This document shows, in pieces, positions 22,701-32,317 of a stretch of 64,000 nt of DNA. The stretch is from Polynucleobacter meluiroseus (GTDB taxonomy: Bacteria; Pseudomonadota; Gammaproteobacteria; Burkholderiales; Burkholderiaceae), in assembly GCF_900205755.1 (NCBI RefSeq), contig NZ_OANS01000001.1:248001-312000 (forward strand). Reading direction: 5' to 3'. Position 1 is the first letter of the stretch; every line of letters begins with the position of its first letter. The notes below the pieces were generated by a model. The model did no database searches, was not told the DNA's origin, and worked only from the letters and a program-made list of their open reading frames with translations. The position numbers were made by a program, and so were the translations under genes.

Positions 22701-23931
22701 ATTTGAGTTCACCAGTAGCTTGCGACAACTTAATCGATTGCCGAATTTTTTTGGGCAGGGGCAGATTTAAAGCAAATACGGCGATATCTTCTACCAATAT
22801 TTTTGGCGAGGAAAAGCCAAATTCTTTAATTTCTCCATCTTCGCCTGGCGGGCGCCAGCGAAAGATCATGGGACTCAGTTTTTCGAGGGGCGCATTACTA
22901 TCGCTACCAATATCCCGCCACGCTAGGGATTCTGCGCTGATGGACAGCAATTTGCCATCGGTTTCTTGCGTGAGATTCGCTTCGAGTCTGCCAAATTCAA
23001 GCGGCTCTTCACCGCTGTGAAGTTGAGCAACTAGCTGGTCAGCCCCAAAAAAAAGTTTTGCTCCATCCGCTTTCCCGCTATCGAGCTTGAGCTGTCCCTT
23101 TGAGCTCACAACGCCCTCTAATAAATAGAGTGGTAGCGCAAAGTCTTTTCCTAAGGAGGCAAAGTTAAGGGAGGAAATATCCCAAGAAATATTGCCGACC
23201 CAATCGCGCCAGTTGCCTGCCTGCCCACCGAGGCGATGTACAAAATCAGTTTGCAGTTGAATAGGCGTCTTGCTCCAAGGTGTGACCATGGTGAGATTGG
23301 CTTGGTGACTACGAATGCCATTATCTAGATGGAGATTCTGAATCTCAATCGAGGTCTGGAGTTTTTTACTGAGCTGATCATTCCAAAAAATCTGGGCACG
23401 ATTAATTTGAATATCGTTTTGGGAGAACAGCCAGTTTGCACCGGAATAATCATCTGGTTTGCCCCCTAGAGCAATGCCAGCAACTGAGACGATACCTTTA
23501 GCATCTCGTTGAGCATAGACTTGCGCATTACTAAGGGTGAGCTCATAAAAGTAAGGGGAGAGTTTATATACAGAACTCCAACTTAATTGCCCGCTAATTT
23601 TCTCGATGTATAGGGGGGAGGGTGCTTTATTGAGGCCAGCAAAGCGCAACCCCTCAATCTCAAAGCTTGGGCGAATTCCGGTCCAAGATACTCGCACGTC
23701 GTCCATGGTGACATTGGTCCCAAGCCGTGCACTCAATAGCTTCTCTAAGGCAGGTCTTGACTTTTCAATTTGAGGCCAAACAACGTAGCGGATGGCAAGG
23801 TGGCCGCAGACCAACAGGGCAAGGCATATCCCAAGCAGAATGAGTGCTCGTTTAGCCCACTGGCCGGGTGTGCCTGCAGCACGCATTGGAAGCATGCTTT
23901 TCAGGCGGGTCAAAAAGTGGTTAATCGGCAT
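19744..23931 (-). CDS. yhdP: YhdP family AsmA-like envelope protein (TIGR02099)
   Basis: YhdP-type proteins are anchored in the inner membrane and extend through the periplasm as a long beta-rich groove. They take part in phospholipid transport to the outer membrane together with TamB and YdbH. The product has about 1395 residues, somewhat longer than E. coli YhdP. It has an N-terminal basic stretch, one membrane helix near residues 26-48, then mostly extended sequence, and a C-terminal AsmA-like region (GQINIPLETQDLRI...). A GTG at 23937 is also possible. I chose the ATG at 23931 because a -10-like GATAAT sits exactly 7 bases before it. It heads the yhdP-nit-tldD run and is divergent from glnE. 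Confidence 0.9.
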   Translation of the reverse strand: MPINHFLTRLKSMLPMRAAGTPGQWAKRALILLGICLALLVCGHLAIRYVVWPQIEKSRPALEKLLSARLGTNVTMDDVRVSWTGIRPSFEIEGLRFAGLNKAPSPLYIEKISGQLSWSSVYKLSPYFYELTLSNAQVYAQRDAKGIVSVAGIALGGKPDDYSGANWLFSQNDIQINRAQIFWNDQLSKKLQTSIEIQNLHLDNGIRSHQANLTMVTPWSKTPIQLQTDFVHRLGGQAGNWRDWVGNISWDISSLNFASLGKDFALPLYLLEGVVSSKGQLKLDSGKADGAKLFFGADQLVAQLHSGEEPLEFGRLEANLTQETDGKLLSISAESLAWRDIGSDSNAPLEKLSPMIFRWRPPGEDGEIKEFGFSSPKILVEDIAVFALNLPLPKKIRQSIKLSQATGELKFIDLNWAEKKSALGALPLPGSWFSPSRLDFTVSASLNDVSFIGFNSAIPTISHLTGNVTSNQTQGSFTLDSQNLEVKIADLLVDPKIQLDRAKGSLSWTKQKGGWLINGQKLALSNAELDTTLDISYLLADPKKADFMTLDMKFDKAQLTSVHRYLPVGLSKEVQQYLGKAFEGGIVKNGSLHIQGDPNQAPYSKGKPGQLSLHLPLIGATFKPAPLLSSNQGVWAALSNVGGSVDMENSHLQVKVDKASYKKVALENIQAEIKDVSANQPTLLINGVAAGSASEILEYVFLSPVGKKQPSLEKNLKVSGLLNVNLGLKIPLSNSDDSNVDAKVTLNGNKAQWGDIPPLENLQGKLKITETNPEFEDISATFLGGGLKISSAASAPENTSFKISGDMQSRIIKDYFARHPQSQVSPIFTSMSGTAKYEGAINFNKLGSQTNLQFDFRNWGIAAPKPINKLIGAPMQGQLFLRTYRASGTGKGASSAQADWNGKIDDQYFLAGNLDAANDLHFALGIGTNVTPTQEDFAISYVGNDLNIDAWQNFMASGKSSIKETGHKQSTATDPTVSINAQIKKLIAFDRVWNDFSLTANNKNNVWQFRPSSPNIAGELDWHPANTSSTGDLISGRLSRLHIPDEAPKKSNLDTAASSHALKKCQKPPPAERVINPNMIPSLNLTIDDFAWIKAQLGTVKIKTKTTQDSLKIESIQLANPQGSSVITGQWQGNTAGSQEQSTINVDMEIKDAGAIIAHWTSPKTVDGGQGRLSAKLNWLGPIFAPHYETLNGTVNIDLAKGRLLEVNTSGAKLLDVLSLQSLLKFATLDLQGTLGNLATKGTPFNTITSNFEIKQGIADTKEFTMNLDQARVAMNGQINIPLETQDLRITIFPTIDAAAGSLAAFAINPLLGLGVLAGQYLITNQINRTMQSDYLIQGSWSNPEIIPLDQKGQPLDKKTLDSIRSKGLLKEQAKPNSSRNLGTQPAFAQSPQAN

Positions 23932-23938
23932 ATTCACT

Positions 23939-23944
23939 ATTATC
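23939..23944 (-). promoter_or_regulatory. Putative -10 box of yhdP (leaderless)
   Basis: On the minus strand this is GATAAT, with 7 bases to the ATG at 23931 and no Shine-Dalgarno sequence in between. If used, the in-frame GTG at 23937 would lie outside the message, which decides the start. No -35 box is evident. Confidence 0.4.
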
Positions 23945-24007
23945 CGCTAGCCTTTGCATCAGCTCCAAGCTCTGCTGTACCGCCTAGAGACCGATTAAGA
24001 TGGAGAA

Positions 24008-26812
24008 ATGACGGATTTCCCTGAGCAAATCGCTTTTTTAAAGCAGCACTCTAAGTATGCGCAACGGTGGTTGCTCGCCCGACCCGAGTGGTTGCCTTGG
24101 TTGCAGGCTGCTGGCGAGCAAAAAATAGACCCATCTGGCATTAACTCGCTTTTTGAGTCCTGTCACTCCATCATAGAGGGGGAGAGTCAGGATGAAGCTC
24201 ACTTCATGGCTGAGATTCGTTTGGCAAGGCAGCGCTTGATGCTGTGGGTTGCCTTTCGGGATTTAAATGGCTTGGCGGATTTAGCTGAGGTCACCCATGC
24301 CTTGAGTTTCTTTGCCCAAAAGGCCATTGCTATCTGCATTGCCTTTATTCGACTAGATTTAAAGCTTCGTTTTGGACTTCCGTGGAGTACTGTTAATCAC
24401 GCTGAAATGCCCTTATTGGTAGTTGGTATGGGCAAGTTGGGCGGTCTCGAGCTTAATCTCTCCTCCGATATCGATCTCATTTTCCTCTATGAGCATGAGG
24501 GTGAGACTGAGGGCGCTTCCAAGAGCCTGTCTTACCAAGAGTGGTTTACGCGGATGGGTAAGCGCCTCATTAAGTTATTGGCAGAACTAGACGGCAACGG
24601 CTTTGTATTTCGGGTAGATATGCGTTTAAGACCCAATGGGGACTCCGGACCCTTAGTGTGCAGCCTCGATATGCTGGAGGAATACCTCACCGTTCAGGGT
24701 AGGGAGTGGGAACGCTATGCATGGATCAAAGGTAGGTTAATTGCCCCATCGCCAGATTCTCCGGCGTTTGCTTTCTACGATAAGCTCCTTAATCAACTCA
24801 TCCGCCCCTTCATTTATCGACGTCATTTAGACTACGGCGTTATTTCCGCTATCCGTGAGTTGCATTCACAAATTCAGCGGGAGGCAGAAAAACGCTCATC
24901 TGCGTATGCCGGCCGGTCTCGGGATATTAAGTTAGGGCGCGGCGGCATTCGAGAAATTGAATTCTTGGCGCAAATGTTTCAGCTGATGCGGGGCGGAACC
25001 GATCCCCGTTTTTGCATTCGCCCAACCTTAGAAGTGCTAGAGCTCATCAAACAACAAGGGACCTTGCCAGCCGAAGCCATTGACTCTTTAAAGCTTGCTT
25101 ACGTCTTCTTACGGCGCTTAGAGCATCGCATTCAAGTTTGGGAAGACCAACAAACGCATTATTTGCCTGAAGACTCTCATGCTCGAGCTCGCTTAGCACT
25201 GAGTATGGGTTTCACAGATCAAGCGCAGTTTTTAACTGCACTCGACCATCATCAGTCCAGCGTGGCCAAATTATTTGAAGAGGCCTTTGTATTAAATGAG
25301 GAGTCCCGTTTGGATTTAGCGCCACTGGCACTGGATTGGGAGCCAGACCCTCAACGCTTCCCCCTCTCTTTAAGTCGTTGGAAGACTTGGAACGAGAGCT
25401 CAAAACAAAAGCTGCTGCCAGAAAAAAGCCGCTTAATTTTTAATAAGCTCATTCATAAAGCGGCTGATCTGTTGCAAGCAGAATTGCCGACTGAGGTGAG
25501 CGCGGATGCTGTCTTAGTGCGGTTTTTTGAACTGCTTGAAACCATTGTCAGAAGAACTGCCTATTTATCTATTCTGTCGGAGTATCCCAAGGCTTTATTA
25601 AATGTCCTTGCTTTGCTACGCGAATCCCAATGGGGCGCGCAATACTTAAGCAGGCATCCTTACTTACTGGATCACCTCTTGAACTCCCATGCTGAAATGG
25701 AGATGATTGAGCGCCCCGAAATGTATTGGACCGAGGTCAGGGCTACCTTAGAGCTTCGTTTAGACGATGCCATGACTCAAGGTGATGGTGCCGAGCGTGC
25801 TATGGATATTTTGCGCGTCACTCAGCATACCGAAACCTTCATTACACTCTTGGCAGATTTAGGTATTGGCGTGAAGCAAGCCCTTTCTGTAGAAAAAGTG
25901 AGCGATCACCTTTCTACTTTGGCTGATTTGATTTTGCAGACTATCTTTAAGTATGTGTGGCCTAGTGTGGCGCAAAAGTTTAGTGCCGATGCAAACACGC
26001 TCCCACCCTTTGCGATTATTTCCTATGGGAAGTTGGGGGGTAAAGAGCTGGGATACTCATCCGATCTAGATTTAGTATTTTTATATGAGGCAGCGGATTC
26101 AGACTTGGCAGCTCAGGAAATGTACGCCCTCCTCGCCAAGCGCATGATTAACTGGCTTACGGCATACACCTCAGCAGGCAGTCTCTTTGAGATTGATACT
26201 CGTCTACGTCCGAATGGATCTGCTGGATTTTTGGTTACCAATGTGCAGGCCTTTAAAAAATACCAATTGCGCGAAGGCGATAATGCCGCCTGGGTATGGG
26301 AGCACCAAGCATTGACCCGCGCCCGTTTCTCGGGGGGTAAGCAGGAAGTGGGCCTGATGTTTGATGCAGTCCGCTTTGAAGTTTTAAGTCAGGTACGCGA
26401 TATCCCTCAGGTGAGGCAAGAGATTATCGAGATGCGTCAAAAGGTCCATGCCGGCCATTCAAATCCAGATAGCACGTTCGATTTAAAGCACGATGCGGGC
26501 GGTATGGTGGATATTGAATTCATTGTGCAATTCCTCATCTTGGCCTATGCGCACCGCTATCACCAGCTCATCGACAACTTGGGAAACATTGCGCTCTTGC
26601 GGGTAGCCGCAGAAGTCGGTTTGATCGAGCGGGAGGCGGCTATTAAGGTAGGTGATGCCTATCGTTTATTCCGTGCGCGTCAGCATCGCCTGCGCCTCGA
26701 TGGTTTTGAGAAAACTCGAATATCAATAGACTCAGAAGTTGAATTACTGCGAGCTCGTCAAGCAGTTCTAGACTTATGGCAAGCCGTCTTTAAGTCGCCT
26801 ACCTTGCTTTAG
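24008..26812 (+). CDS. glnE: Glutamine synthetase adenylyltransferase/deadenylase
   Basis: GlnE attaches AMP to and removes it from glutamine synthetase, under control of the PII protein, and so sets nitrogen assimilation. The 934-residue protein has the expected two nucleotidyltransferase domains. The N-terminal deadenylase has GMGKLGGLELNLSSDIDL near residue 139, and the C-terminal adenylylase has SYGKLGGKELGYSSDLDL near 671; both carry the DxD metal motif. Length is close to the usual 940-950. A GGAG lies only 2 bases before the ATG, closer than a normal ribosome binding site, and TAAGAT ends 6 bases before it. Tail-to-tail it shares 4 bases with recN. Confidence 0.96.
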   Translation: MTDFPEQIAFLKQHSKYAQRWLLARPEWLPWLQAAGEQKIDPSGINSLFESCHSIIEGESQDEAHFMAEIRLARQRLMLWVAFRDLNGLADLAEVTHALSFFAQKAIAICIAFIRLDLKLRFGLPWSTVNHAEMPLLVVGMGKLGGLELNLSSDIDLIFLYEHEGETEGASKSLSYQEWFTRMGKRLIKLLAELDGNGFVFRVDMRLRPNGDSGPLVCSLDMLEEYLTVQGREWERYAWIKGRLIAPSPDSPAFAFYDKLLNQLIRPFIYRRHLDYGVISAIRELHSQIQREAEKRSSAYAGRSRDIKLGRGGIREIEFLAQMFQLMRGGTDPRFCIRPTLEVLELIKQQGTLPAEAIDSLKLAYVFLRRLEHRIQVWEDQQTHYLPEDSHARARLALSMGFTDQAQFLTALDHHQSSVAKLFEEAFVLNEESRLDLAPLALDWEPDPQRFPLSLSRWKTWNESSKQKLLPEKSRLIFNKLIHKAADLLQAELPTEVSADAVLVRFFELLETIVRRTAYLSILSEYPKALLNVLALLRESQWGAQYLSRHPYLLDHLLNSHAEMEMIERPEMYWTEVRATLELRLDDAMTQGDGAERAMDILRVTQHTETFITLLADLGIGVKQALSVEKVSDHLSTLADLILQTIFKYVWPSVAQKFSADANTLPPFAIISYGKLGGKELGYSSDLDLVFLYEAADSDLAAQEMYALLAKRMINWLTAYTSAGSLFEIDTRLRPNGSAGFLVTNVQAFKKYQLREGDNAAWVWEHQALTRARFSGGKQEVGLMFDAVRFEVLSQVRDIPQVRQEIIEMRQKVHAGHSNPDSTFDLKHDAGGMVDIEFIVQFLILAYAHRYHQLIDNLGNIALLRVAAEVGLIEREAAIKVGDAYRLFRARQHRLRLDGFEKTRISIDSEVELLRARQAVLDLWQAVFKSPTLL

Positions 26813-28479
26813 TTTTGCTCTAATAATTCACGGGCGTGACGCCGTGTTGTATCGGTAATCGTTGTGCCGCCAAGCATGCGCGCAACTTCTTCAACTCGCT
26901 CTGATCTGCCTAGCGGCGTTACTTGCGACACCGTTTTATCGACCGCTTGGGATTTGCTAACTTTTAAATGATGATTCCCCTGGGCGGCAACTTGAGGCAA
27001 GTGTGTCACGCATAAAATTTGATGCGATTCACCTAACTGCCGTAATAGTTTTCCAACGGTCTCAGCAACTGCACCGCCAATACCAGCATCCACCTCATCA
27101 AAAATTAAGGTTGGGGTGAAGGAGGCTTTGCTCGTAATGACGCTGATCGCTAAACTGATGCGAGCCAACTCGCCACCAGAGGCAACCTTAGCCAAAGAAC
27201 GTGGTGTGCTACCCGCATGTCCAGCCACTAGAAATTCCACCTGCTCAAGACCGTGGAGACCACCTTCATTGAGTGGTGGCAAGGCAATCTCCAATTGCCC
27301 ACCGAGCATCGAGAGATCTTGCATTGCGGCAGTCACAAGCCGGCCTAGATCAAGCGCAGCCTTATGACGTTTTTGCGAAAGCTGCTTTGCCAGTCCTAGG
27401 TAGTTGACCTCATTTTGTTTGACGCTAGCACGTAAGGACTCAATATTTTGTGAGGCAGTTAACGTATCCAAGCGTTCATGAGTTTCAACGAGTAGTGCGG
27501 GCAAGGCATCAGCTTCGGTACGGTATTTTCTAGCAGCGCTATGGAGAGCTTGCATACGCTCTTCCAGCATCACTAAACGCGCTGGATCTAACTCTAATTT
27601 TTGCAAGTAGCGATTGAGCGCATGCACCGCGTCATCAATCTGGATTTGCGCAGATTCAAGAGCTTGGCTAATGTCTACCAATGCCACATCATGCTCAGCC
27701 AGTGCGCGCATTTGGGTGGTGGTTTTGGACAGCGTGGACTCTACCGAGTTTTCGGCCTCGCTCAAGGCTTCAATTGCTTCTTGGCAACCGGTAATAATTT
27801 TGGCGCCATTGGCTAGACGCGCATGTTCACTTTGAATGCTGCCCCATTCACCAAGTTGCGGAGAGAGTTCAGTTAATTCTTCTAGCTGCCACTCTAGGCG
27901 CTCTCGTTCACGTTCAATATCTTGCCCGGCATTTTCCGCTTGCTCTAAGCGACGACGGGAGTCAGTTAATAATTTAAATAGTTGACTCACTTCGGTAGTG
28001 AGCGCGATCAGATTTGCATGACGATCTAGCAACTCTCTTTGCGCTCCACTTTTTAGCAGGAGCTGATGAGCATGTTGACCATGAATATCAACGAGTTGAT
28101 CACCAACTTCTCGTAATTGCGCTAGGGTCGCTACACTGCCGTTAATAAAGGCGCGACTACGACCATTACTTTCCACCGTTCTTTTCAGTATGAGACTCTG
28201 TCCATCATCTTCAAGGGGAAAGCCTTGCTCATCGAGCCACGTAATCAATTGATTAACTAGTGGAGGATCTACCCGAAAGTGTGCGTTGATTTCAGCACGC
28301 TGGCATCCTTCGCGGATTTGGCTGCTGTCAGCGCGTTCACCTAAGGCAAGGCCGAGGGCATCAAGCAAAATCGATTTGCCAGCACCGGTTTCGCCGGTGA
28401 GGACTGAAAAGCCTGCAGAGAAATCGAGCTCTAGCTGTTCAACAATAACAAAGTCACGGAGTGCGAGGATTTGAAGCAT
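26809..28479 (-). CDS. recN: DNA repair protein RecN
   Basis: RecN is an SMC-like ATPase that acts in recombinational repair of double-strand breaks. The 556-residue protein has Walker A VLTGETGAGKS near residues 27-36, long coiled coils flanking the centre (about 150-370), the ABC signature ASGGELARISLAI near 433 and Walker B LIFDEVDAGIGG near 458. It lies 26 bases after nadK, a common pairing. No LexA-type CTG-N10-CAG operator is evident in front of it, so SOS control, if any, would be through the nadK promoter. Confidence 0.95.
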   Translation of the reverse strand: MLQILALRDFVIVEQLELDFSAGFSVLTGETGAGKSILLDALGLALGERADSSQIREGCQRAEINAHFRVDPPLVNQLITWLDEQGFPLEDDGQSLILKRTVESNGRSRAFINGSVATLAQLREVGDQLVDIHGQHAHQLLLKSGAQRELLDRHANLIALTTEVSQLFKLLTDSRRRLEQAENAGQDIERERERLEWQLEELTELSPQLGEWGSIQSEHARLANGAKIITGCQEAIEALSEAENSVESTLSKTTTQMRALAEHDVALVDISQALESAQIQIDDAVHALNRYLQKLELDPARLVMLEERMQALHSAARKYRTEADALPALLVETHERLDTLTASQNIESLRASVKQNEVNYLGLAKQLSQKRHKAALDLGRLVTAAMQDLSMLGGQLEIALPPLNEGGLHGLEQVEFLVAGHAGSTPRSLAKVASGGELARISLAISVITSKASFTPTLIFDEVDAGIGGAVAETVGKLLRQLGESHQILCVTHLPQVAAQGNHHLKVSKSQAVDKTVSQVTPLGRSERVEEVARMLGGTTITDTTRRHARELLEQN

Positions 28480-28505
28480 GTATTAGCGTAGAGGATTATT
28501 TGACA

Positions 28506-29411
28506 TCAGAATGTCGATGGATATTCGTTCCAATGCAATTTCTCACGCAAAGTTTGGTAGTCACTGTGAGCGCGAGGGTGCAATAGGCTAATAAATTTGT
28601 CAGATTGACTCACTTCAATAGAGTCGCCCACTTGCAAATCTGTTTGAGATTGCATATCAAAATTGACAATTGTTTGCTTGCCCTCAACCACTTCAATACT
28701 AATAGTGACATCTGGCGGCAACACGATCGGACGATTTGACAGAGAATGGGGCGCAATTGGAGCCAAAAGGATGCCGGCAACCCTTGGATGAAGGATGGGG
28801 CCACCTACGGAAAGCGCGTACGCAGTCGAGCCCGTTGGAGTGGATACAATCAAACCGTCAGAACGTTGGTTATACATAAAAGAACCATTGACGCGCACAG
28901 CCAATTCGACCATGCCAGAGATTCCTGAGCGGTTCACCACGACATCATTCAATGCCAAAGCGCGATTAATTTCCTTGCCATTGCGCAGCACGATGGCGTC
29001 CAGCAGGGTTCTGGTATCTGCTTCGTAATCGCCGGCAATCATTTTGGGGAGAATATCTTGCACCGATTGAATGGGAATATCGGTCATATATCCCAAGCGC
29101 CCCATATTGATGCCAACTAAAGGAACATTGCTACCGGCTAATTGACGTGCAATACCCAGCATGGTGCCATCGCCACCCAAAACCACGACCAGATCAATCT
29201 CGTTGGTAAAGGCATCGATACCCTTGGTGGGGTAGTTTGTCAGACCCAAGTGATCGGCGGTGCCGGACTCAATGAATACCTGACAACCCAAGCCGGTAAC
29301 CAGCTTAGCAAGCTCGCTCAATCGTTCTTGCATGCCATCTACCTGATATTTGCCAACGAGGGCAACCCGGCTAAATGCCTTCTTGGTCAAATTTGCGGAT
29401 GGGCTTAACAT
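28506..29411 (-). CDS. nadK: NAD kinase
   Basis: NadK phosphorylates NAD to NADP. The 301-residue protein has the GGDGTML motif at residues 79-85, the ALNDVVVNR segment and the glycine-rich STPTGSTAYALSVGGPI motif. The frame stays open 25 codons upstream of the chosen ATG, but that extension would run through the hrcA start region. The ATG at 29411 gives the usual family length. A -10-like TTTAAT ends 6 bases before it and no Shine-Dalgarno is seen. It is divergent from hrcA (37-base gap) and followed by recN. Confidence 0.95.
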   Translation of the reverse strand: MLSPSANLTKKAFSRVALVGKYQVDGMQERLSELAKLVTGLGCQVFIESGTADHLGLTNYPTKGIDAFTNEIDLVVVLGGDGTMLGIARQLAGSNVPLVGINMGRLGYMTDIPIQSVQDILPKMIAGDYEADTRTLLDAIVLRNGKEINRALALNDVVVNRSGISGMVELAVRVNGSFMYNQRSDGLIVSTPTGSTAYALSVGGPILHPRVAGILLAPIAPHSLSNRPIVLPPDVTISIEVVEGKQTIVNFDMQSQTDLQVGDSIEVSQSDKFISLLHPRAHSDYQTLREKLHWNEYPSTF

Positions 29412-29448
29412 ATAACGATTAAACCATAGGCTAAAAATCTCTTCCACC

Positions 29449-30459
29449 ATGGACGATCGTTCCCGCGCATTACTCAAAACCCTCATCGAGCGCTACATCG
29501 AGGAGGGTCAGCCCATCGGCTCGCAATCCCTCTCGCGCTCTTCAGGGTTGGATCTTTCTGCGGCCACTATTCGTAATGTCATGGCAGATTTAGAAGAATT
29601 GGGGCTGGTAACCAGCCCTCATACCTCGGCAGGCAGAATTCCAACGCCTCGTGGCTACCGTTTGTTTGTCGATACGATGTTGACAGTTCGGCCGATAGAG
29701 GCAATCACTGCGCGAGAGGTAGAGCAGGGCTTGTTGCCAGACTCGCCCCAACGGGTTCTCAGCTCAGCGGCACAAATTTTGTCGAATTTGACGCATTTCG
29801 CTGGTGTGGTGATGACACCAAAGCGTGCCCAAGTCTTTAAGCATATTGAATTCTTGCGCCTCGGCGAGGGCAAAATTTTGCTTATATTGGTAACTCCAGA
29901 AGGCGACGTTCAGAACCGTATTTTGCCAACGACACAAGATTACTCACCCAGTCAGTTAACTGAAGCAGGTAACTACATTAATTCTCAGTTTGCGGGTAAA
30001 AGTTTCGCTGAAGTTCGTGCCCATCTCTTGTCTGACCTAGACCATTTGCGGGCAGATATTGCGGGCTTGATGGCCTTGGCCCTGCACAGCGGTGAAAGTG
30101 ACTATGGCATGGGTCACAGTGAGGTGGTGTTATCGGGTGAACGCCGCTTATTAAATATAGGAGACTTGAGCTCAAATTTAGATAAATTGCGCAAGATGTT
30201 CGACATGCTGGAGCAAAAATCTGTCTTAGTGCAACTGCTAGATACCTCGAGTCATGCTGACGGTATTCAAATCTTTATTGGCGGCGAGAGCGACTTACTT
30301 CCTTACGAAGACCTAGCCGTCATTAGCGCGCCTTATAGTATTGATGGTCAAATCGTCGGTACCTTGGGGGTTATTGGTCCCACTCGCATGGCTTACGATC
30401 GAGTGATTCCGATTGTCGACATTACCTCCAAATTGCTGTCTGGCGCCTTGAGTTATTAA
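29449..30459 (+). CDS. hrcA: Heat-inducible transcription repressor HrcA
   Basis: HrcA represses heat-shock operons by binding the CIRCE inverted repeat, and needs GroEL for activity. The 336-residue protein has an N-terminal winged helix ([21 protein letters not shown] and [15 protein letters not shown] within the first 55 residues) and the C-terminal HrcA domain ending [12 protein letters not shown] find no complete CIRCE element in this window, so its target here is probably groESL elsewhere; that is inference. hemH follows after 46 bases and the grpE-dnaK-dnaJ block lies just downstream. Confidence 0.95.
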   Translation: MDDRSRALLKTLIERYIEEGQPIGSQSLSRSSGLDLSAATIRNVMADLEELGLVTSPHTSAGRIPTPRGYRLFVDTMLTVRPIEAITAREVEQGLLPDSPQRVLSSAAQILSNLTHFAGVVMTPKRAQVFKHIEFLRLGEGKILLILVTPEGDVQNRILPTTQDYSPSQLTEAGNYINSQFAGKSFAEVRAHLLSDLDHLRADIAGLMALALHSGESDYGMGHSEVVLSGERRLLNIGDLSSNLDKLRKMFDMLEQKSVLVQLLDTSSHADGIQIFIGGESDLLPYEDLAVISAPYSIDGQIVGTLGVIGPTRMAYDRVIPIVDITSKLLSGALSY

Positions 30460-30505
30460 ACTCAGTTATCAAACCCACTTCTAAATTCCAAAAGACGAGC
30501 ACGCC

Positions 30506-31600
30506 TTGAACCCAAACCCCCATTTACGCCCCACTAAAACTGCGATCTTATTGCTGAACTTGGGCACCCCTGCCGCACCTACCGCCAAGGCAGTGAGAGT
30601 CTACTTAAAAGAATTTCTATCCGACCCTAGGGTGGTGGAAATTCCGCGAGTCATTTGGTGGTGCATTTTGAACGGCATTATTTTGCCGATTCGCAGTGGC
30701 GCCTCTGCCAAGAAATACGCTTCTATTTGGCTGCCTAAATTAGGCTCCCCTTTGATGCATTATTCCCGCTTACAAGCTAAAGAACTGGGCGAGCGTTTTG
30801 CACAACACGGCCAAACTGTTTTGGTGGATTTAGCGATGCGTTACGGGCAACCTTCTACTGAAGCCGTCTTGGGTGAGCTACAGGAGCAAGGAATGGAGCG
30901 CTTACTCTTATTGCCTTTGTATCCCCAGTATTCAGCAACAACCTCAGCCTCGAGCTTTGATGAAGTATTTCGGGTGCTCGGTAAGTGGCGCAATCAGCCG
31001 GAGCTTCGCCTCGTGAAGCACTATCACGACTACCCAGCCTATATCAACGCCTTGCGTGATCAGGTACAGACCTTTTGGGATAAAGAAGGGTGCCCTGATT
31101 TTGCTAAGGGCGATCGTTTTGTGATGTCCTTTCATGGGCTGCCCAAACGGAATTTAATGCGGGGTGATCCCTATCACTGCGAATGTTTGAAGACGGGCCG
31201 CATGCTAGGCGAGGCTTTAGGATTAGAAGCAGGGCAATATTTGGTGACTTTTCAATCTCGCTTTGGTAAGGCGGAATGGCTCAAGCCCTACACCGCACCC
31301 ACAATCGAGAAGTTGGCTCAAGCGGGTTGTGAGCGGATGGATATTTTTTGCCCAGGATTTCCAGCGGACTGCCTGGAAACCCTAGAGGAGATTGCCATGG
31401 AGGCGCGCGAAATTTTCTTGGAGCACGGCGGCAAAGACTACCGCTACATTCCCTGCCTCAATAGCAATCCTGCGTGGATTGAAGCGCTTGAAATCATTGC
31501 TCAGCAGCATTTAGTGGGCTGGCCGCTTGACTCTGAGTCTGAGGCAGTGCTTACTAAACGCAATGAGAGGGCAGAGTTAGCTAAAGAGAGAATTGCCTAA
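30506..31600 (+). CDS. hemH: Ferrochelatase
   Basis: HemH inserts ferrous iron into protoporphyrin IX, the last step of protoheme synthesis. The 364-residue protein begins with the family motif AILLLNLGTPAAPTA and has the metal-binding His in MSFHGLPKRN near residue 209 and the acidic site FCPGFPADCLETLEEI near 285. The start is a TTG with only a weak ribosome binding site; no better start precedes the conserved N-terminus. It lies between hrcA and grpE, a common order in betaproteobacteria, and may be read through from hrcA. Confidence 0.95.
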   Translation: MNPNPHLRPTKTAILLLNLGTPAAPTAKAVRVYLKEFLSDPRVVEIPRVIWWCILNGIILPIRSGASAKKYASIWLPKLGSPLMHYSRLQAKELGERFAQHGQTVLVDLAMRYGQPSTEAVLGELQEQGMERLLLLPLYPQYSATTSASSFDEVFRVLGKWRNQPELRLVKHYHDYPAYINALRDQVQTFWDKEGCPDFAKGDRFVMSFHGLPKRNLMRGDPYHCECLKTGRMLGEALGLEAGQYLVTFQSRFGKAEWLKPYTAPTIEKLAQAGCERMDIFCPGFPADCLETLEEIAMEAREIFLEHGGKDYRYIPCLNSNPAWIEALEIIAQQHLVGWPLDSESEAVLTKRNERAELAKERIA

Positions 31601-31605
31601 GTTGT

Positions 31606-31633
31606 CTTGAAATTGAAACATCTGACCCCTTAT
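31606..31633 (+). promoter_or_regulatory. Putative sigma-32 (RpoH) promoter of grpE
   Basis: A perfect -35 CTTGAAA (31606-31612), a 13-base spacer and a -10 CCCCTTAT (31626-31633) match the RpoH promoter consensus (CTTGAAA and CCCCATnT). It starts 5 bases after the hemH stop and places the start of transcription about 30 bases before the grpE ATG. Together with the promoter before dnaK it argues that this block is controlled by RpoH rather than by CIRCE/HrcA. Confidence 0.8.
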
Positions 31634-31672
31634 CATTGCTTGGCCCTATAGATAAAAGAGTGACCTCAAACC

Positions 31673-32233
31673 ATGACTCAAGATAATCAGCACCCAGCCC
31701 CTGAGCAGGAAAATACCAGCCCAGATCCTCAATCCGCGGATGCCTCTCATGCAGAACCCGCAGGCTTGACCGCAATGACGCCTGAAGAAGAATTAGCCGA
31801 ATTAGCGCAAAAACTCTCTGAAATGCAAGATAACTTTCTGCGCGCCAAGGCTGAGGGTGAAAATATCCGCCGCCGTGCTGCTGAGGATGTATCTAAGGCC
31901 CACAAGTTCGCCATTGAGAGTTTTGCAGAGCATTTGGTGCCAGTGACCGATAGCTTGTATGCAGCATTAAGCGCTGAGGCGGTAGATGCAAAGGCGTTTA
32001 AAGAGGGTTTGGAAATTACTCTTAAACAGTTACTATCCGCCTTTGAAAAGGGCCGCATGACTGAAATTAACCCTGCAATTGGGGATAAATTTGATCCGCA
32101 TCACCATCAGGCGATTGCTTCAGTACCCTCAGAACAAGATCCCAATACGGTAGTTTCCGTGCTGCAGCGTGGCTACTCCATCGCTGATCGCATCCTTCGT
32201 CCGGCCTTGGTGACGGTGAGCGCACCCCAGTAA
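31673..32233 (+). CDS. grpE: Nucleotide exchange factor GrpE
   Basis: GrpE is the homodimeric co-chaperone that speeds release of ADP from DnaK. The 186-residue product has an acidic, disordered N-terminus, a long helix (about residues 45-90, with [18 protein letters not shown]) and a C-terminal beta domain ending [23 protein letters not shown], all typical. It is preceded by a strong RpoH-type promoter and followed by a 180-base gap that holds a second such promoter for dnaK. Confidence 0.96.
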   Translation: MTQDNQHPAPEQENTSPDPQSADASHAEPAGLTAMTPEEELAELAQKLSEMQDNFLRAKAEGENIRRRAAEDVSKAHKFAIESFAEHLVPVTDSLYAALSAEAVDAKAFKEGLEITLKQLLSAFEKGRMTEINPAIGDKFDPHHHQAIASVPSEQDPNTVVSVLQRGYSIADRILRPALVTVSAPQ

Positions 32234-32317
32234 TGCCTAAAAAATAAGCATTTTCTTGTAGATTGTTGAGATGAAGGTCATTTAGGGACAAATTCTCACC
32301 TTTTGACCGCTAAAGCT

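Noticed and set aside
22520..23020. Open frame of 166 codons on the plus strand opposite yhdP
   Set aside because: It lies wholly within yhdP on the other strand, its residues match no family I know, and it has no ribosome binding site. It is a shadow of the long yhdP gene, like several shorter ones at 20777-21112 and 21497-21895.
28480..28505. Possible LexA box in front of recN
   Set aside because: RecN is SOS-controlled in many bacteria, but the 26-base gap and the nadK upstream region show no CTG-N10-CAG dyad.
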